Notes: generated by a model not told the origin, from the letters alone. 48,283 nucleotides of DNA from an uncultured Clostridiaceae bacterium (GCA_958441075.1 CAUCBQ010000003.1:1-48283); one strand, 5' to 3'. Shown: positions 33,283 through 41,956, counted from the stretch's first letter. A program made the numbers and translations.

Positions 33283-34218
33283 ATGACAACGGAAACCTGT
33301 TCCATACGTTCCCATCATGGCAGCAAGTCCGGCGTAGAAAAAGCTGCACAGGTGATTTTCACCGCCTGCGGCTTTTTCGCTGTTCTGGCTGTTGCGTCCA
33401 TCACGCTGTATATGATCATCAGCGGTACTCCGGCTCTGTTTCAGGTAGGACTTACAGATATCCTGTTCGGATCTGTGTGGAAGCCCGATGCCGCAGATGC
33501 CAGCTTTGGTATTTTATACGTTATTCTGACCTCCATCGTGGGAACCTTTCTTGCCATTCTCATCGGAGTTCCCATTGGGGTAATGACTGCTGTATTTCTG
33601 GCGGAGATTGCGCCGAAAAGGGTTGCATCCGCAGTCCGTCCGGCAGTAGAGCTTCTGGCGGGAATCCCATCCGTCATCTATGGACTTCTGGGTATTCTGC
33701 TTTTAAATCCTCTGATGTATAAGCTGGAGCTGCTGATTTTTAAGGGAACGGATCATCAGTTTACCGGAGGGGCAAACCTGATTTCCGCAGTGCTTGTGCT
33801 GGCTCTGATGATTCTGCCTACGGTAATTAATATCAGTGAATCCGCTTTGAGGGCGGTGCCGCTGCATTTTCGAAGCGCATCTCTGGCAATGGGGGCTACC
33901 AGAATCCAGACCATCTTCCATGTGGTGCTTCCGGCAGCAAAGTCCGGCATCATCACAGCCATTGTGCTGGGGACGGGACGTGCCATCGGGGAGGCTATGG
34001 CTATCAGCCTGGTATCGGGAAGCTCCGTCAACCTTCCGCTGCCTTTTAATTCTGTCCGCTTTCTGACAACAGCCATTGTAGCTGAGATGGGATACGCCTC
34101 CGGCCTCCACAGACAGGTGCTTTTTACTATTGGTCTTGTACTTTTTGCATTTATCATGCTGATTAACATCAGCCTTACAGGAATCCTCAAGAAGGGAGAT
34201 AAGAAAAATGACAGGTGA
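33283..34218 (+). CDS. pstC: Phosphate ABC transporter permease PstC
   Basis: A 311-residue permease with six predicted helices. PVELLAGIPSVIYGLLG, and the loop HFRSASLAMGATRIQTIFHVVLP that docks to PstB, are typical. AAAGGAG precedes the ATG. The gene overlaps pstA by 11 bases. Confidence 0.95.
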   Translation: MTTETCSIRSHHGSKSGVEKAAQVIFTACGFFAVLAVASITLYMIISGTPALFQVGLTDILFGSVWKPDAADASFGILYVILTSIVGTFLAILIGVPIGVMTAVFLAEIAPKRVASAVRPAVELLAGIPSVIYGLLGILLLNPLMYKLELLIFKGTDHQFTGGANLISAVLVLALMILPTVINISESALRAVPLHFRSASLAMGATRIQTIFHVVLPAAKSGIITAIVLGTGRAIGEAMAISLVSGSSVNLPLPFNSVRFLTTAIVAEMGYASGLHRQVLFTIGLVLFAFIMLINISLTGILKKGDKKNDR

Positions 34219-35110
34219 AGCAGCCGTCAGGCTCAATGAATGTTCTGAAATCAGGGAAAGTATTTACGGAAAGCGGGTCCGTTCGTCCGATATGCTCCTT
34301 ACAGGCCTGATCTACGGCTGTACAGCTGTTTCCCTGCTCATTCTTGTGGGGATTCTGGGATATACCTTTGTAAGAGGGATTCCCCATGTGACCTGGTCCT
34401 TTTTAAGCACCGCTTCAAGCGCTGTCAAGGGAACCTTCGGTATTCTGGGAAATATTATTAACACAATTTACATCGTAGTGATTACTCTGTTAATCGCCAC
34501 TCCCATTGGCGTAGGTTCAGCCATTTACTTAAATGAATATGCAAAGCCGGGAAAGATTGTCCGGATGATTGAATTTACCACAGAAACCCTTTCCGGTATT
34601 CCATCCATTATCTTCGGACTTTTTGGGATGGTATTTTTTGGAAATACAATTGGTCTGGGATATTCCATTCTCACCGGAGCCCTGACCCTGACCCTGATGA
34701 TTCTGCCTCTGATTACAAGAACCACTCAGGAGGCGTTAAAGACGGTCCCTGACAGCTACCGCCACGGCGCGCTGGGAATCGGGGCCACCAAATGGTATAT
34801 GATCCGGACCATTCTTTTGCCCAGCGCCATGCCGGGCATCGTTACAGGCGTTATTCTGGCTATCGGACGCATCGTAGGAGAATCGGCGGCTCTCCTGTTT
34901 ACCGCAGGAAGCGGTTATTACCTGCCGAAAGACCTTCTTGCAAAGGTTTTTGAGTCCGGCGGAACACTTACCATTCAGCTGTATCTGTTTATGCAGAAGG
35001 CAAAGTACAATGAGGCATTTGGAGTAGCCGTGGTCCTTCTGGTGATCGTTCTTGGTATTAACGGCCTTGCAAAATATTTGTCTCATCGCTTTAATGTGGA
35101 AACCAGATAA
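34208..35110 (+). CDS. pstA: Phosphate ABC transporter permease PstA
   Basis: A 300-residue partner permease. ETLSGIPSIIFGLFGMVFF and the loop SYRHGALGIGATKWYMIRTILLPS mark it as PstA. About six membrane helices follow a short cytoplasmic N-terminus. Translation is probably coupled to pstC through the 11-base overlap. Confidence 0.95.
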   Translation: MTGEAAVRLNECSEIRESIYGKRVRSSDMLLTGLIYGCTAVSLLILVGILGYTFVRGIPHVTWSFLSTASSAVKGTFGILGNIINTIYIVVITLLIATPIGVGSAIYLNEYAKPGKIVRMIEFTTETLSGIPSIIFGLFGMVFFGNTIGLGYSILTGALTLTLMILPLITRTTQEALKTVPDSYRHGALGIGATKWYMIRTILLPSAMPGIVTGVILAIGRIVGESAALLFTAGSGYYLPKDLLAKVFESGGTLTIQLYLFMQKAKYNEAFGVAVVLLVIVLGINGLAKYLSHRFNVETR

Positions 35111-35140
35111 GCGCCGGAGGCAGTCAAAAGGAGAAAAAAA

Positions 35141-35902
35141 GTGGAAAATAAGGTAAAGATCTCCGCACAGAACCTGAATCTGTACTATGGAGAAAACCAT
35201 GCTTTAAAAAATATTAATCTGGATTTATACGAAAATAAGATTACAGCCTTTATCGGCCCTTCCGGCTGCGGTAAATCCACCTTTTTAAAAACCCTGAACC
35301 GGATGAATGATCTGGTTCCCAATGTAAAGATTGAGGGAACGGTTCTTCTGGACAATGAAAATATCTATGATCCTCAGGTAGATACAACCCTTTTGCGCAA
35401 GAAGGTGGGAATGGTATTTCAGCAGCCAAATCCGTTTCCTATGAGTATCTATGACAACATTGCCTATGGACCAAGGATTCATGGGATTAAAAGCAAGGCA
35501 CAGCTGGATGAGATTGTGGAGAGAAGCCTGCGGGGAGCGGCTCTCTGGGATGAGGTTTCAGACCGGTTAAAAAAGTCCGCTCTGGGACTTTCCGGCGGTC
35601 AGCAGCAGCGGCTGTGTATCGCAAGGGCATTGGCTGTGGAGCCGGAGATTCTTCTTATGGATGAACCTACCTCCGCCCTTGACCCTATTTCTACGCTGAA
35701 GATTGAGGATCTGATGGACGATTTAAAGAGCAGGTATACAGTTGCCATTGTAACCCACAATATGCAGCAGGCTGCCCGTATTGCAGACTACACGGCATTT
35801 TTCCTGGTAGGCGAGGTGGTGGAATATGCCGCTACAGATGAACTGTTTACCATGCCAAAGGACAAGCGCACAGAGGACTATATTACAGGACGGTTCGGCT
35901 GA
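35141..35902 (+). CDS. pstB: Phosphate ABC transporter ATPase PstB
   Basis: A 253-residue ATPase driving phosphate import. Walker A is GPSGCGKST, the signature LSGGQQQRLCIARAL, and Walker B LLMDEPTSALDPIS; the switch His is in VTHNMQQA. The start is GTG 35141 with AAAGGAG upstream. A 30-base gap follows pstA. Confidence 0.97.
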   Translation: MENKVKISAQNLNLYYGENHALKNINLDLYENKITAFIGPSGCGKSTFLKTLNRMNDLVPNVKIEGTVLLDNENIYDPQVDTTLLRKKVGMVFQQPNPFPMSIYDNIAYGPRIHGIKSKAQLDEIVERSLRGAALWDEVSDRLKKSALGLSGGQQQRLCIARALAVEPEILLMDEPTSALDPISTLKIEDLMDDLKSRYTVAIVTHNMQQAARIADYTAFFLVGEVVEYAATDELFTMPKDKRTEDYITGRFG

Positions 35903-35935
35903 CGGACAGCAAAACTGCGACGGAAAGGAAAGAAT

Positions 35936-36598
35936 ATGACGGTTCGCATTACCTATGAACATGAGTTAGAGGAATTAAATAAGGATTTAAGAGAAATGGC
36001 GTTGATGGTGGAAAAGGCCATTGAACAGACCTTTGTGGCCTTTGAGGATCAGAATTACACACTGGCAGAAGATGTAATCAAGGGGGACCGGACGGTAAAT
36101 GATATGGAGCGGGCCATTGAGTCCCGCTGTCTGTCTCTGATCCTGCGCCAGCAGCCGGTTGCCTGCGACCTGCGCCAGATTTCCACTGCGCTGAAGGTAG
36201 TCACGGATTTAGAGCGCATCGGAGATCACGCTTCCGATATAGCAGAGCTGATTTTAAGAATTAAAAGCGAACATGCCTATCACATTGTAAAGCACCTTCC
36301 TTTGATGGCAGAGGAGGCCAGAAAAATGGTTCACGATGCAGTGGAGGCATTTATTTCTCAGGATCTGGAAGAAACGGCCAGGATTATCCGTATGGATGAT
36401 CAGGTAGACGGCCTGTTTAATCAGGTGAAGACAGATGTGATCGGCCTGTTAAAAACATCTCCGGATCAGGCGGACCAGGGAATTGATTTTCTGATGATTG
36501 CCAAATATCTGGAGCGGATCGGAGATCACGCCGTAAATGTGTGCGAGTGGACCGAGTTTTCAAAAACAGGGGCTTTGAAGCATGTGAGGATTATGTGA
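35936..36598 (+). CDS. phoU: Phosphate signalling regulator PhoU
   Basis: A 220-residue helical protein made of two similar PhoU halves; the metal-binding repeats are DLERIGDHASDIAE in the first and YLERIGDHAVNVCE in the second. PhoU restrains Pst and signals phosphate sufficiency to the PhoR kinase. The phoPR genes are not in this window, unless the pair at 1-3011 plays that part, for which there is no evidence. Confidence 0.96.
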   Translation: MTVRITYEHELEELNKDLREMALMVEKAIEQTFVAFEDQNYTLAEDVIKGDRTVNDMERAIESRCLSLILRQQPVACDLRQISTALKVVTDLERIGDHASDIAELILRIKSEHAYHIVKHLPLMAEEARKMVHDAVEAFISQDLEETARIIRMDDQVDGLFNQVKTDVIGLLKTSPDQADQGIDFLMIAKYLERIGDHAVNVCEWTEFSKTGALKHVRIM

Positions 36599-36624
36599 CA
36601 GATCAGATAATTGCAAAAAAATAA

Positions 36625-36655
36625 TTGACACCATATACGATACCAGATATAGTAT
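36625..36655 (+). promoter_or_regulatory. hicAB promoter with overlapping operator
   Basis: TTGACA, a 17-base spacer and TATAGT form a strong promoter. The inverted repeat ATACGATA (36635-36642) and TATAGTAT (36648-36655), one mismatch, covers the -10 box, as expected for autorepression by the HicB antitoxin. Confidence 0.7.
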
Positions 36656-36673
36656 AAGAAGGAGGTATAGGGA

Positions 36674-36931
36674 ATGTCAAAATGGGATAAACTGATAGCG
36701 CGGATTTGCAATTTATCGAAAGACCTCCGATTTGATGAGCTGCGGAAAGTATTGGAGAGCTGCGGATATGAAATGAATGCACCAAGAGGTGGGAGCAGCC
36801 ATTACACTTTCAGAAAACCGGGGTGTATGCCAATCACGATACCGAAGCATGAACCGATCAGGAAAGTATATGTGGAAATGGTAAGGCAGATTGTAGAAAG
36901 CGAGGCGAGGGATGATGAAGACGCTGAATGA
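36674..36931 (+). CDS. hicA: HicA-family mRNA interferase toxin
   Basis: An 85-residue toxin with a double-stranded-RNA-binding-like fold. The family motif RGGSSHYTFRKPG carries the catalytic His43. HicA toxins cleave mRNA when freed from HicB. AAGGAGG precedes the ATG, and the gene overlaps hicB by 20 bases. It sits between phoU and the convergent transaldolase gene under its own promoter. Confidence 0.9.
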   Translation: MSKWDKLIARICNLSKDLRFDELRKVLESCGYEMNAPRGGSSHYTFRKPGCMPITIPKHEPIRKVYVEMVRQIVESEARDDEDAE

Positions 36932-37277
36932 TTATATGGCAATGTCCTATCGTATGGAAATTGTAGAAGATAAGGATGAAGGCGGATTTGTAGTTTCTTA
37001 TCCGGATTTGCCCGGCTGTATTACCTGTGGAGAAACGATTGAACGCGCGGCAGCAAATGCATTAGATGCGAAAAAAGCATGGCTTGAAGCTGCGTTGGAG
37101 GATGGTGCAGAAATTTATGAGCCGGATAGCCTGGAGGATTATTCCGGGCAGTTTAAATTGAGAATTCCACGAAGCCTGCACAGGTCACTGGCAGAACATT
37201 CCCGCAGGGAAGGAATCAGCATGAACCAGTATTGCGTATATCTTCTTTCCAGAAATGATTCAGTATACTCGAAATAA
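36912..37277 (+). CDS. hicB: HicB-family antitoxin
   Basis: A 121-residue antitoxin. An N-terminal degenerate RNase-H-like domain (GGFVVSYPDLPGCITCGETIERAAANALDAKKAWL) is joined to a C-terminal ribbon-helix-helix (FKLRIPRSLHRSLAEHSRREGISMNQYCVYLLS) that should bind the operator at 36635. The start overlaps the hicA end, so the two are made together. Confidence 0.9.
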   Translation: MMKTLNDYMAMSYRMEIVEDKDEGGFVVSYPDLPGCITCGETIERAAANALDAKKAWLEAALEDGAEIYEPDSLEDYSGQFKLRIPRSLHRSLAEHSRREGISMNQYCVYLLSRNDSVYSK

Positions 37278-37312
37278 AGGCTGTTTTGATACAGCGGTAT
37301 CCATAAAAGAAA

Positions 37313-37353
37313 AACGCCCGCCCCGTCAGTAAAAACGGAGCGGGCGTTGTTTT
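37313..37353. terminator. Bidirectional terminator between hicB and transaldolase
   Basis: AACGCCCGC (37313-37321) pairs with GCGGGCGTT (37340-37348), with T-rich sequence after it on the plus strand and A-rich sequence before it, serving both convergent genes. Confidence 0.85.
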
Positions 37354-37359
37354 TATGCC

Positions 37360-38013
37360 TTACTCCCCAAACACAGCCTTATAATCTGCCTGGAATTTGG
37401 CAATTCCCTGGTCGGTAAGAGGATGCTTTGTCATCTGCTCCAGAACGCCGTAAGGAACAGTAGCGATATCTGCTCCGGCCTTAGCGCAGTCAATCACATG
37501 GATGGGGTTGCGCACGCTGGCGGCAATAATTTCAGTTTCAATGTTGTGCATCTGGAAAATCTCTGTGATATCGTAGATCAGGTCAATACCCGGCATGGAG
37601 ATATCATCCAGACGGCCTAAGAATGGAGATACGTAGGCAGCGCCTGCTCTGGCAGCCAGAAGTGCCTGAGCGGCAGAGAATATCAGGGTAACGTTTGTCT
37701 TAACGCCTTCTGCTGACAGAACCTTAACAGCCTTTAAGCCTTCTATGGTCATGGGTATTTTTACAACCATGTTTGGATGGATGGCAGCGATCTCCCGGCC
37801 TTCTGCGATCATGCCTTCTGCATCTGTGGTAGTAGCCTTTACCTCGCCGCTGATGGGGCCGTCTACGATGGATGTAATCTCGGAGATTACCTCTTTAAAA
37901 TCACGGCCTTCCTTGGCAATCAGAGATGGATTGGTTGTAACCCCGCAGATGATTCCCATATCATTTGCCTTGCGGATGTCCTCTACATTAGCAGTATCAA
38001 CGAAAAACCTCAT
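37360..38013 (-). CDS. Transaldolase / fructose-6-phosphate aldolase family
   Basis: A 217-residue small-type transaldolase of the FSA/TalC class. The Schiff-base Lys85 is in NMVVKIPMTIEG, with the conserved start MRFFVDTANVEDIR and the late motif GADIATVPYGVLEQM. It transfers or cleaves dihydroxyacetone units in sugar-phosphate metabolism. ATG 38013 has GAGGAGG 9 bases upstream; the longer frame begins before that site. It lies downstream of the DeoR and GH105 genes but has its own promoter, and may link pentose or uronate carbon to central metabolism. Confidence 0.92.
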   Translation of the reverse strand: MRFFVDTANVEDIRKANDMGIICGVTTNPSLIAKEGRDFKEVISEITSIVDGPISGEVKATTTDAEGMIAEGREIAAIHPNMVVKIPMTIEGLKAVKVLSAEGVKTNVTLIFSAAQALLAARAGAAYVSPFLGRLDDISMPGIDLIYDITEIFQMHNIETEIIAASVRNPIHVIDCAKAGADIATVPYGVLEQMTKHPLTDQGIAKFQADYKAVFGE

Positions 38014-38061
38014 AAACAAAAACCTCCTCAAATTAGATGTTTCATACTGGTTTATACCCTT

Positions 38062-38089
38062 ATTATAGCTCTATTCGCTGTAATGTCAA
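38062..38089 (-). promoter_or_regulatory. Sigma-A promoter of the transaldolase gene
   Basis: On the minus strand TTGACA, a 16-base spacer and TATAAT are both perfect boxes, about 50 bases before the start codon. Confidence 0.75.
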
Positions 38090-38108
38090 GCATAATATCG
38101 CAAAAAAA

Positions 38109-38207
38109 TGCGTTAATTTGCGTAATAATAAAATCTGGTGAGGGAATAGATTTATAAAAACGCAAACTAACGCACAAAGCAAATGAAAAACAACGCAAAC
38201 TAACGCA
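38109..38207. repeat. Three copies of a 15-bp box, ACGCAAAYTAACGCA
   Basis: Copies lie at 38109-38123 (inverted, with ATT in the centre), 38160-38174 and 38193-38207. Each box is itself two ACGCA units one helical turn apart. They lie between the DeoR gene's end and the transaldolase promoter, so they are likely operators of the adjacent DeoR protein or of another regulator. Confidence 0.7.
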
Positions 38208-38240
38208 GAAAGAACGGGAGGAGAGGCTTTGGATGTACCT

Positions 38241-38990
38241 CTATATAAAGTCCAGTCCTCTGTTCCGATATCCCAGAGCCATCTCGCCTTCCACAGACCC
38301 ATCGGTAATGAGGGCAGTAAAGGCCTCAATTCCACACACATGGTATCGGGATACTGTGTTCAGCTTCACTGGATCTATCAGGGCGATGACCCGTCTGGAG
38401 GAACGGATCAGCTGGCGCTTGATGCTTACCTCTTCCGGATAGGGGATAGTCATGCCGTATTCAGGATGCACGGCATAAACGCCCATAAAGCACAGATCCG
38501 GATGATAGGCAGCCGCCTGGGCGGCTGCAGTTTCACCTACCGTTGTCATGGAATCCTTCAGAAGATCTCCGCCAAGGACAATCACCTTTATCTGCTCTTT
38601 TATAGAGCACACATGGGCGATGCTGTAGCTGTTTGTTAAAACAGTAAGCTTCATATCAGAAGGGATATTTTTGGCAAACTGAAGATTGGTGCTGCTGCCG
38701 TCAATGGCAACCAGCTGGTCAGGCTCCAAAAATCCCAGAGCCCTTTCGGAAAGCTTCTGCTTCAGCTCCACATCGGCCTCCTCACGGTCAAAGAATCCGA
38801 TCACCGGACGCTCCAGGGGAATCGCGCCTCCGAACACCCGCTTTAACAGCCCCTTCTGGTCCAGGTCCAGAAGATCCCTTCGGACCGTATCCTCGGAAAC
38901 CTTAAGGTCGGCAGCCAACTGGCTTACCACAACCTTTCCGGATGTATGAAGCTTATTTAAAATCTGTGCCTGTCTTTCTTCTTTCAGCAT
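38241..38990 (-). CDS. DeoR/GlpR-family regulator
   Basis: A 249-residue repressor type. The N-terminal helix-turn-helix is VVVSQLAADLKVSEDTVRRDLLDLDQKGLL with the DeoR motif KRVFGGAI after it. The C-terminal sugar-phosphate-sensing domain has AIDGSSTN, VLTNSYSIA and VLGGDL. AGGAG lies 9 bases before the ATG, and the gene begins 6 bases after GH105 ends, so they are one operon. It probably controls this operon and the transaldolase in response to a phosphorylated sugar intermediate. Confidence 0.92.
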   Translation of the reverse strand: MLKEERQAQILNKLHTSGKVVVSQLAADLKVSEDTVRRDLLDLDQKGLLKRVFGGAIPLERPVIGFFDREEADVELKQKLSERALGFLEPDQLVAIDGSSTNLQFAKNIPSDMKLTVLTNSYSIAHVCSIKEQIKVIVLGGDLLKDSMTTVGETAAAQAAAYHPDLCFMGVYAVHPEYGMTIPYPEEVSIKRQLIRSSRRVIALIDPVKLNTVSRYHVCGIEAFTALITDGSVEGEMALGYRNRGLDFI

Positions 38991-38996
38991 GGATAA

Positions 38997-40142
38997 TTAC
39001 TCCTGTTTACCTGCCTTTTCACGGATCAGGATTTCAATGTAAGCAAGAATCAGCGGAGCTACGCCCTTTGCCTCGTTTTTTACAATGGGTTCTCTCATGT
39101 AGTAGTCAAAGGTGCCTTCCCGCATATCCTTATTTCCAAGTCCCGCAACCAGACAGATACCGTCTAACTGCAGCTCTCCGTTTTCTTCGGAGAGATATTT
39201 TTCGCAGATGCCCGTAAATGCTTTCTCACCGAACGCAAAGTAAGCTTCGTCCAGATAGCCCAGACGCACGCTCTTCATGATGGCATAGGCAAAAATAGCG
39301 GAACCGGAGGTTTCCAGATAGTTTGGCTTAATACCGCCTCTGTTTACCACCTGATACCACATTCCGGTTTCCTTATCCTGATAAGGCAGCATGGCGTCAA
39401 TCAGTTCTTTATAGATAGAACCCAGTTTTTCCCTTTCCTGTGCCATGGTTTCCGGCATAACCTCCATGGTGTCGATCAGGGCCATGGCATACCAGCCCAA
39501 TGCCCGCAGCCAGAAGTTGTCTGACAGGCCGGTAACGGGGTCGCACCAGAAGGATTCTCTGGAATCGTCATAGGCATGGTAGTAGAGGCCGTTGCGTGTA
39601 TCCTTCATCAGGTCATATACATGAAGAAACTGCTCAAAGGAATCGCGGCAGTTAATTCCGTTATTATAGGTTACTTCGTACTGCATATAGAAGGGCTGGG
39701 CCATATACAGGCCGTCCAGCCAGATCTGGTTGGGGTAAATCATCTTGTGCCAGAAGTTTCCGGTGGAGGTTCTGGGTTGGCCCTTCAGCTGGCTGTATAC
39801 GGTGTCAATGGCCCGGCGGTATTTCTCGCGGCCTGTGAGCTCGTAGAGGTCAAAAAGGGTTTTTCCCGCATTTACATTGTCCAGGTTGTATTCCTTTGGG
39901 TCATAGGAAGTAATGGAGCCGTCCTCCTGTACAAAGTAGTCGATAAAGGCGTCGGCAAACTCCAGATATTTTTCATTTTTTGTAATGTGGTACAGCTCGA
40001 TGATGGCTTTGATCATGCATCCATCCACATAGTTCCAGGTAGAGGGCTCGCCGCTTTTTATTTTTTCAATATTCCAGACAGGGGCATGGGGTGTGCTTTT
40101 TTCTAACAGCTGATTAATGTAGTTGTCCAAAATCCGTATCAT
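38997..40142 (-). CDS. GH105/GH88-type unsaturated galacturonyl hydrolase
   Basis: This 381-residue (alpha/alpha)6-barrel enzyme removes the unsaturated uronic acid left at oligomer ends by pectate or rhamnogalacturonan lyases. Asp143 in NQIWLDGLYMAQPF, Asp88 in YNLDNVNAGKTLFDLY and the GLSDNFWLRALGWYAMAL block fit YteR/YesR relatives; as I recall the catalytic Asp of YteR is also number 143. There is no signal peptide, so it acts on imported oligomers. ATG 40142 has AAAGGAG upstream; the longer frame is rejected. It diverges from importer 2. Confidence 0.9.
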   Translation of the reverse strand: MIRILDNYINQLLEKSTPHAPVWNIEKIKSGEPSTWNYVDGCMIKAIIELYHITKNEKYLEFADAFIDYFVQEDGSITSYDPKEYNLDNVNAGKTLFDLYELTGREKYRRAIDTVYSQLKGQPRTSTGNFWHKMIYPNQIWLDGLYMAQPFYMQYEVTYNNGINCRDSFEQFLHVYDLMKDTRNGLYYHAYDDSRESFWCDPVTGLSDNFWLRALGWYAMALIDTMEVMPETMAQEREKLGSIYKELIDAMLPYQDKETGMWYQVVNRGGIKPNYLETSGSAIFAYAIMKSVRLGYLDEAYFAFGEKAFTGICEKYLSEENGELQLDGICLVAGLGNKDMREGTFDYYMREPIVKNEAKGVAPLILAYIEILIREKAGKQE

Positions 40143-40184
40143 AGTTTGGGTTCTCCTTTTATCCTTATAGAAATAGTAACACAA

Positions 40185-40200
40185 ATGAAAGTGTTTTCAA
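40185..40200. promoter_or_regulatory. cre-like site 1
   Basis: ATGAAAGTGTTTTCAA fits the CcpA consensus WTGNAARCGNWWNCAW except for one centre base (T for C). It lies 43 bases upstream of the GH105 start. Confidence 0.5.
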
Positions 40201-40221
40201 AGACAGCAGGCGTGAAATGAC

Positions 40222-40237
40222 TTGTAAACGTTTGCAA
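40222..40237. promoter_or_regulatory. cre-like site 2
   Basis: TTGTAAACGTTTGCAA fits the CcpA/LacI-family consensus at every position. It is about 80 bases upstream of GH105 and could serve CcpA or the LacI-type protein encoded at 45743. Confidence 0.65.
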
Positions 40238-40421
40238 GAGAAAAACGGGTAATATATGCCATTTATCTCTGGGTTTGGCAGGAATAACTTTAGTAAAAAA
40301 TACCTGTATTATAGCCAAAATCATTATATTCTGCTTTAAAACCATCTTATCATAAAAGTAAAAATAATAAAACTGGACACATTGTACAAAAAGAAAGTAT
40401 AAAAATATACACAATACATAA

Positions 40422-40450
40422 TTGACAACTGAAAGGGTTAATGTTATTAT
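40422..40450 (+). promoter_or_regulatory. Sigma-A promoter of the second importer operon
   Basis: TTGACA, a 17-base spacer and TATTAT give a strong promoter; transcription would start near 40457. Confidence 0.8.
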
Positions 40451-40468
40451 GAAATCACTTAAGGAAAT

Positions 40469-40482
40469 AAGCACGTTTGCTT
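40469..40482. promoter_or_regulatory. LacI-type operator just after the promoter
   Basis: AAGCACGTTTGCTT has perfect 5-bp arms (AAGCA/TGCTT) around CGTT and begins about 12 bases after the predicted transcription start, a typical block position for a LacI-family repressor. Confidence 0.6.
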
Positions 40483-40541
40483 AAAAGCATACAAAAATGT
40501 AATTGCTTACCTAGCGGATGTGCACAATTTTTTAACCTATG

Positions 40542-40557
40542 TTGCAAACCTTTGCAA
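40542..40557. promoter_or_regulatory. cre/LacI-like palindrome in the importer leader
   Basis: TTGCAAACCTTTGCAA has perfect TTGCAAA/TTTGCAA arms with a CC centre, about 40 bases before the binding-protein start. Confidence 0.5.
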
Positions 40558-40597
40558 GATGTGTGCGCAAAGGGGAGAAAAGAAAGGGAGGAATAAA

Positions 40598-41956
40598 ATG
40601 AAGAGAAATTTCAAGAAAGCAGTATCTCTGGCTCTGACATCTGCCATGACCTTATCTCTGGCAGCCTGCGGCGGAACAGGCGCATCTGCTGACGCTACGA
40701 CAGCCGCTAAGGCAGAGGGCGGAGACAGCGCGGCAAGCGGCGAGGAAGTTACCTTAAAGTTTTCCTGGTGGGGTGGAGATGCCCGTCATGAGGCGACTGA
40801 AAAGGCAATCGCAGCTTTTATGGAAAAATATCCTAATATTAAGGTAGAGGCAGAGTACGGCGCATGGAATGGCTGGGAGGAGAAGCAGGCTCTGGCAATT
40901 CAGGGCGGAAATGCGGCAGACGTAATGCAGATCAACTGGAACTGGATTACCTCCTACAGCGGTAATGGCAAGAACTTCGTAAATCTGGACGAGTACAGCG
41001 ATGTAATCGATCTGACACAGTTTGATCAGGACGTTCTGGATCAGTGTAAGGCAGACGGCAAGCTGATGGCAGTTCCGATTTCCCTGACAGGCCGTCTGTT
41101 CTATTGGAATAAGACAACCTTTGATGAGGTTGGCTGTGAGATCCCTACTGACGAGGCGTCTCTGATGGCAGCAGGCGAGGCATTTAAGGCATTTGGCGAG
41201 GACTACTATCCACTGGCGATGGCCGAGTATGACCGTGCAATTTTCCTGGTATATTATCTGGAGAGCAAGTACGGAAAAGCATGGGTAGAGGATGGCGCTG
41301 TCCAGTATACAAAGGAAGAGATCCAGGACGGTATGGATTTCATCACAAAGCTGGAGGAGAATCATGTAATTCCTACACTGGCAACCATCCAGGGCGATAT
41401 GGCAGATTCTCTTGACAAGAATGCAAAATGGATCAACGGCAAGTATGCAGGTATTTTTGAGTGGGATTCCTCTGTAAGCAAATTCCAGAAGGCAATCGTA
41501 GAGAGTACCGACAAGCCGAACCAGGAAATGGTAATCGGTGATTTTATCAAGTTTGGCGATCATAACGGAGGATTCACCAAGGTATCTATGGCATTTGCAG
41601 TTGCGGCAAATTCCCAGCATCCAAAGGAAGCAGCTATGCTGATTAACTTCCTGTTAAATGAGGATGAGGGTATCGAAATTTCCGGTACTGAGAGAGGTAT
41701 CCCCTGCTCCAAGAAGGCCATCGAGGCTCTGAACGAGAAGGGTATCGGCGACGATATGGTTAAGGAAGCAAACTCCAAGGTAACTGCATACAGCAAGTTC
41801 CCTCTGGACCCTTATTTCGAGCATAATGACTTAAAGGCTAATCCTGACGGCGTATACTACAAGGTATTCGGTAAACTGTCCGCAGGCAATGAGACATCCG
41901 CAGAGGCTGCAGAAGAGCTTCTTAAGGGTATTGACGAGTGCTACAGCAACTACTAA
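40598..41956 (+). CDS. Lipoprotein sugar-binding protein of ABC importer 2
   Basis: A 452-residue family-1 solute-binding protein. The signal peptide ends in the lipobox LSLAACGG, followed by an Ala/Gly-rich linker and the fold start LKFSWWGGDARHEATEKAIAAF. AGGGAGG precedes ATG 40598; the frame from 40520 covers the leader and is rejected. Its neighbours are GH105 and GH28, so the likely cargo is an oligogalacturonide or rhamnogalacturonan fragment. It resembles the first importer's protein only in general layout. Confidence 0.92.
   Translation: MKRNFKKAVSLALTSAMTLSLAACGGTGASADATTAAKAEGGDSAASGEEVTLKFSWWGGDARHEATEKAIAAFMEKYPNIKVEAEYGAWNGWEEKQALAIQGGNAADVMQINWNWITSYSGNGKNFVNLDEYSDVIDLTQFDQDVLDQCKADGKLMAVPISLTGRLFYWNKTTFDEVGCEIPTDEASLMAAGEAFKAFGEDYYPLAMAEYDRAIFLVYYLESKYGKAWVEDGAVQYTKEEIQDGMDFITKLEENHVIPTLATIQGDMADSLDKNAKWINGKYAGIFEWDSSVSKFQKAIVESTDKPNQEMVIGDFIKFGDHNGGFTKVSMAFAVAANSQHPKEAAMLINFLLNEDEGIEISGTERGIPCSKKAIEALNEKGIGDDMVKEANSKVTAYSKFPLDPYFEHNDLKANPDGVYYKVFGKLSAGNETSAEAAEELLKGIDECYSNY

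Larger units (their letters stand above)
40143..40597. other. Divergent control region between GH105 and importer 2
   Basis: These 455 AT-rich bases hold two cre-like palindromes near the GH105 side, a strong plus-strand promoter and two further LacI-type palindromes before the binding-protein gene; each is listed separately. No small gene is supported; the middle (about 40240-40420) is AT-rich without clear structure. Confidence 0.7.

Noticed and set aside
38109..38207. Short repeats considered as a CRISPR array
   Set aside because: Only three 15-bp copies, one inverted, with unequal spacing and no cas genes; they fit operators.
40754..41620. 288-codon open frame on the minus strand opposite the importer 2 binding protein
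   Set aside because: Cys/Ile-rich shadow of a clear lipoprotein gene, with no recognisable domain.
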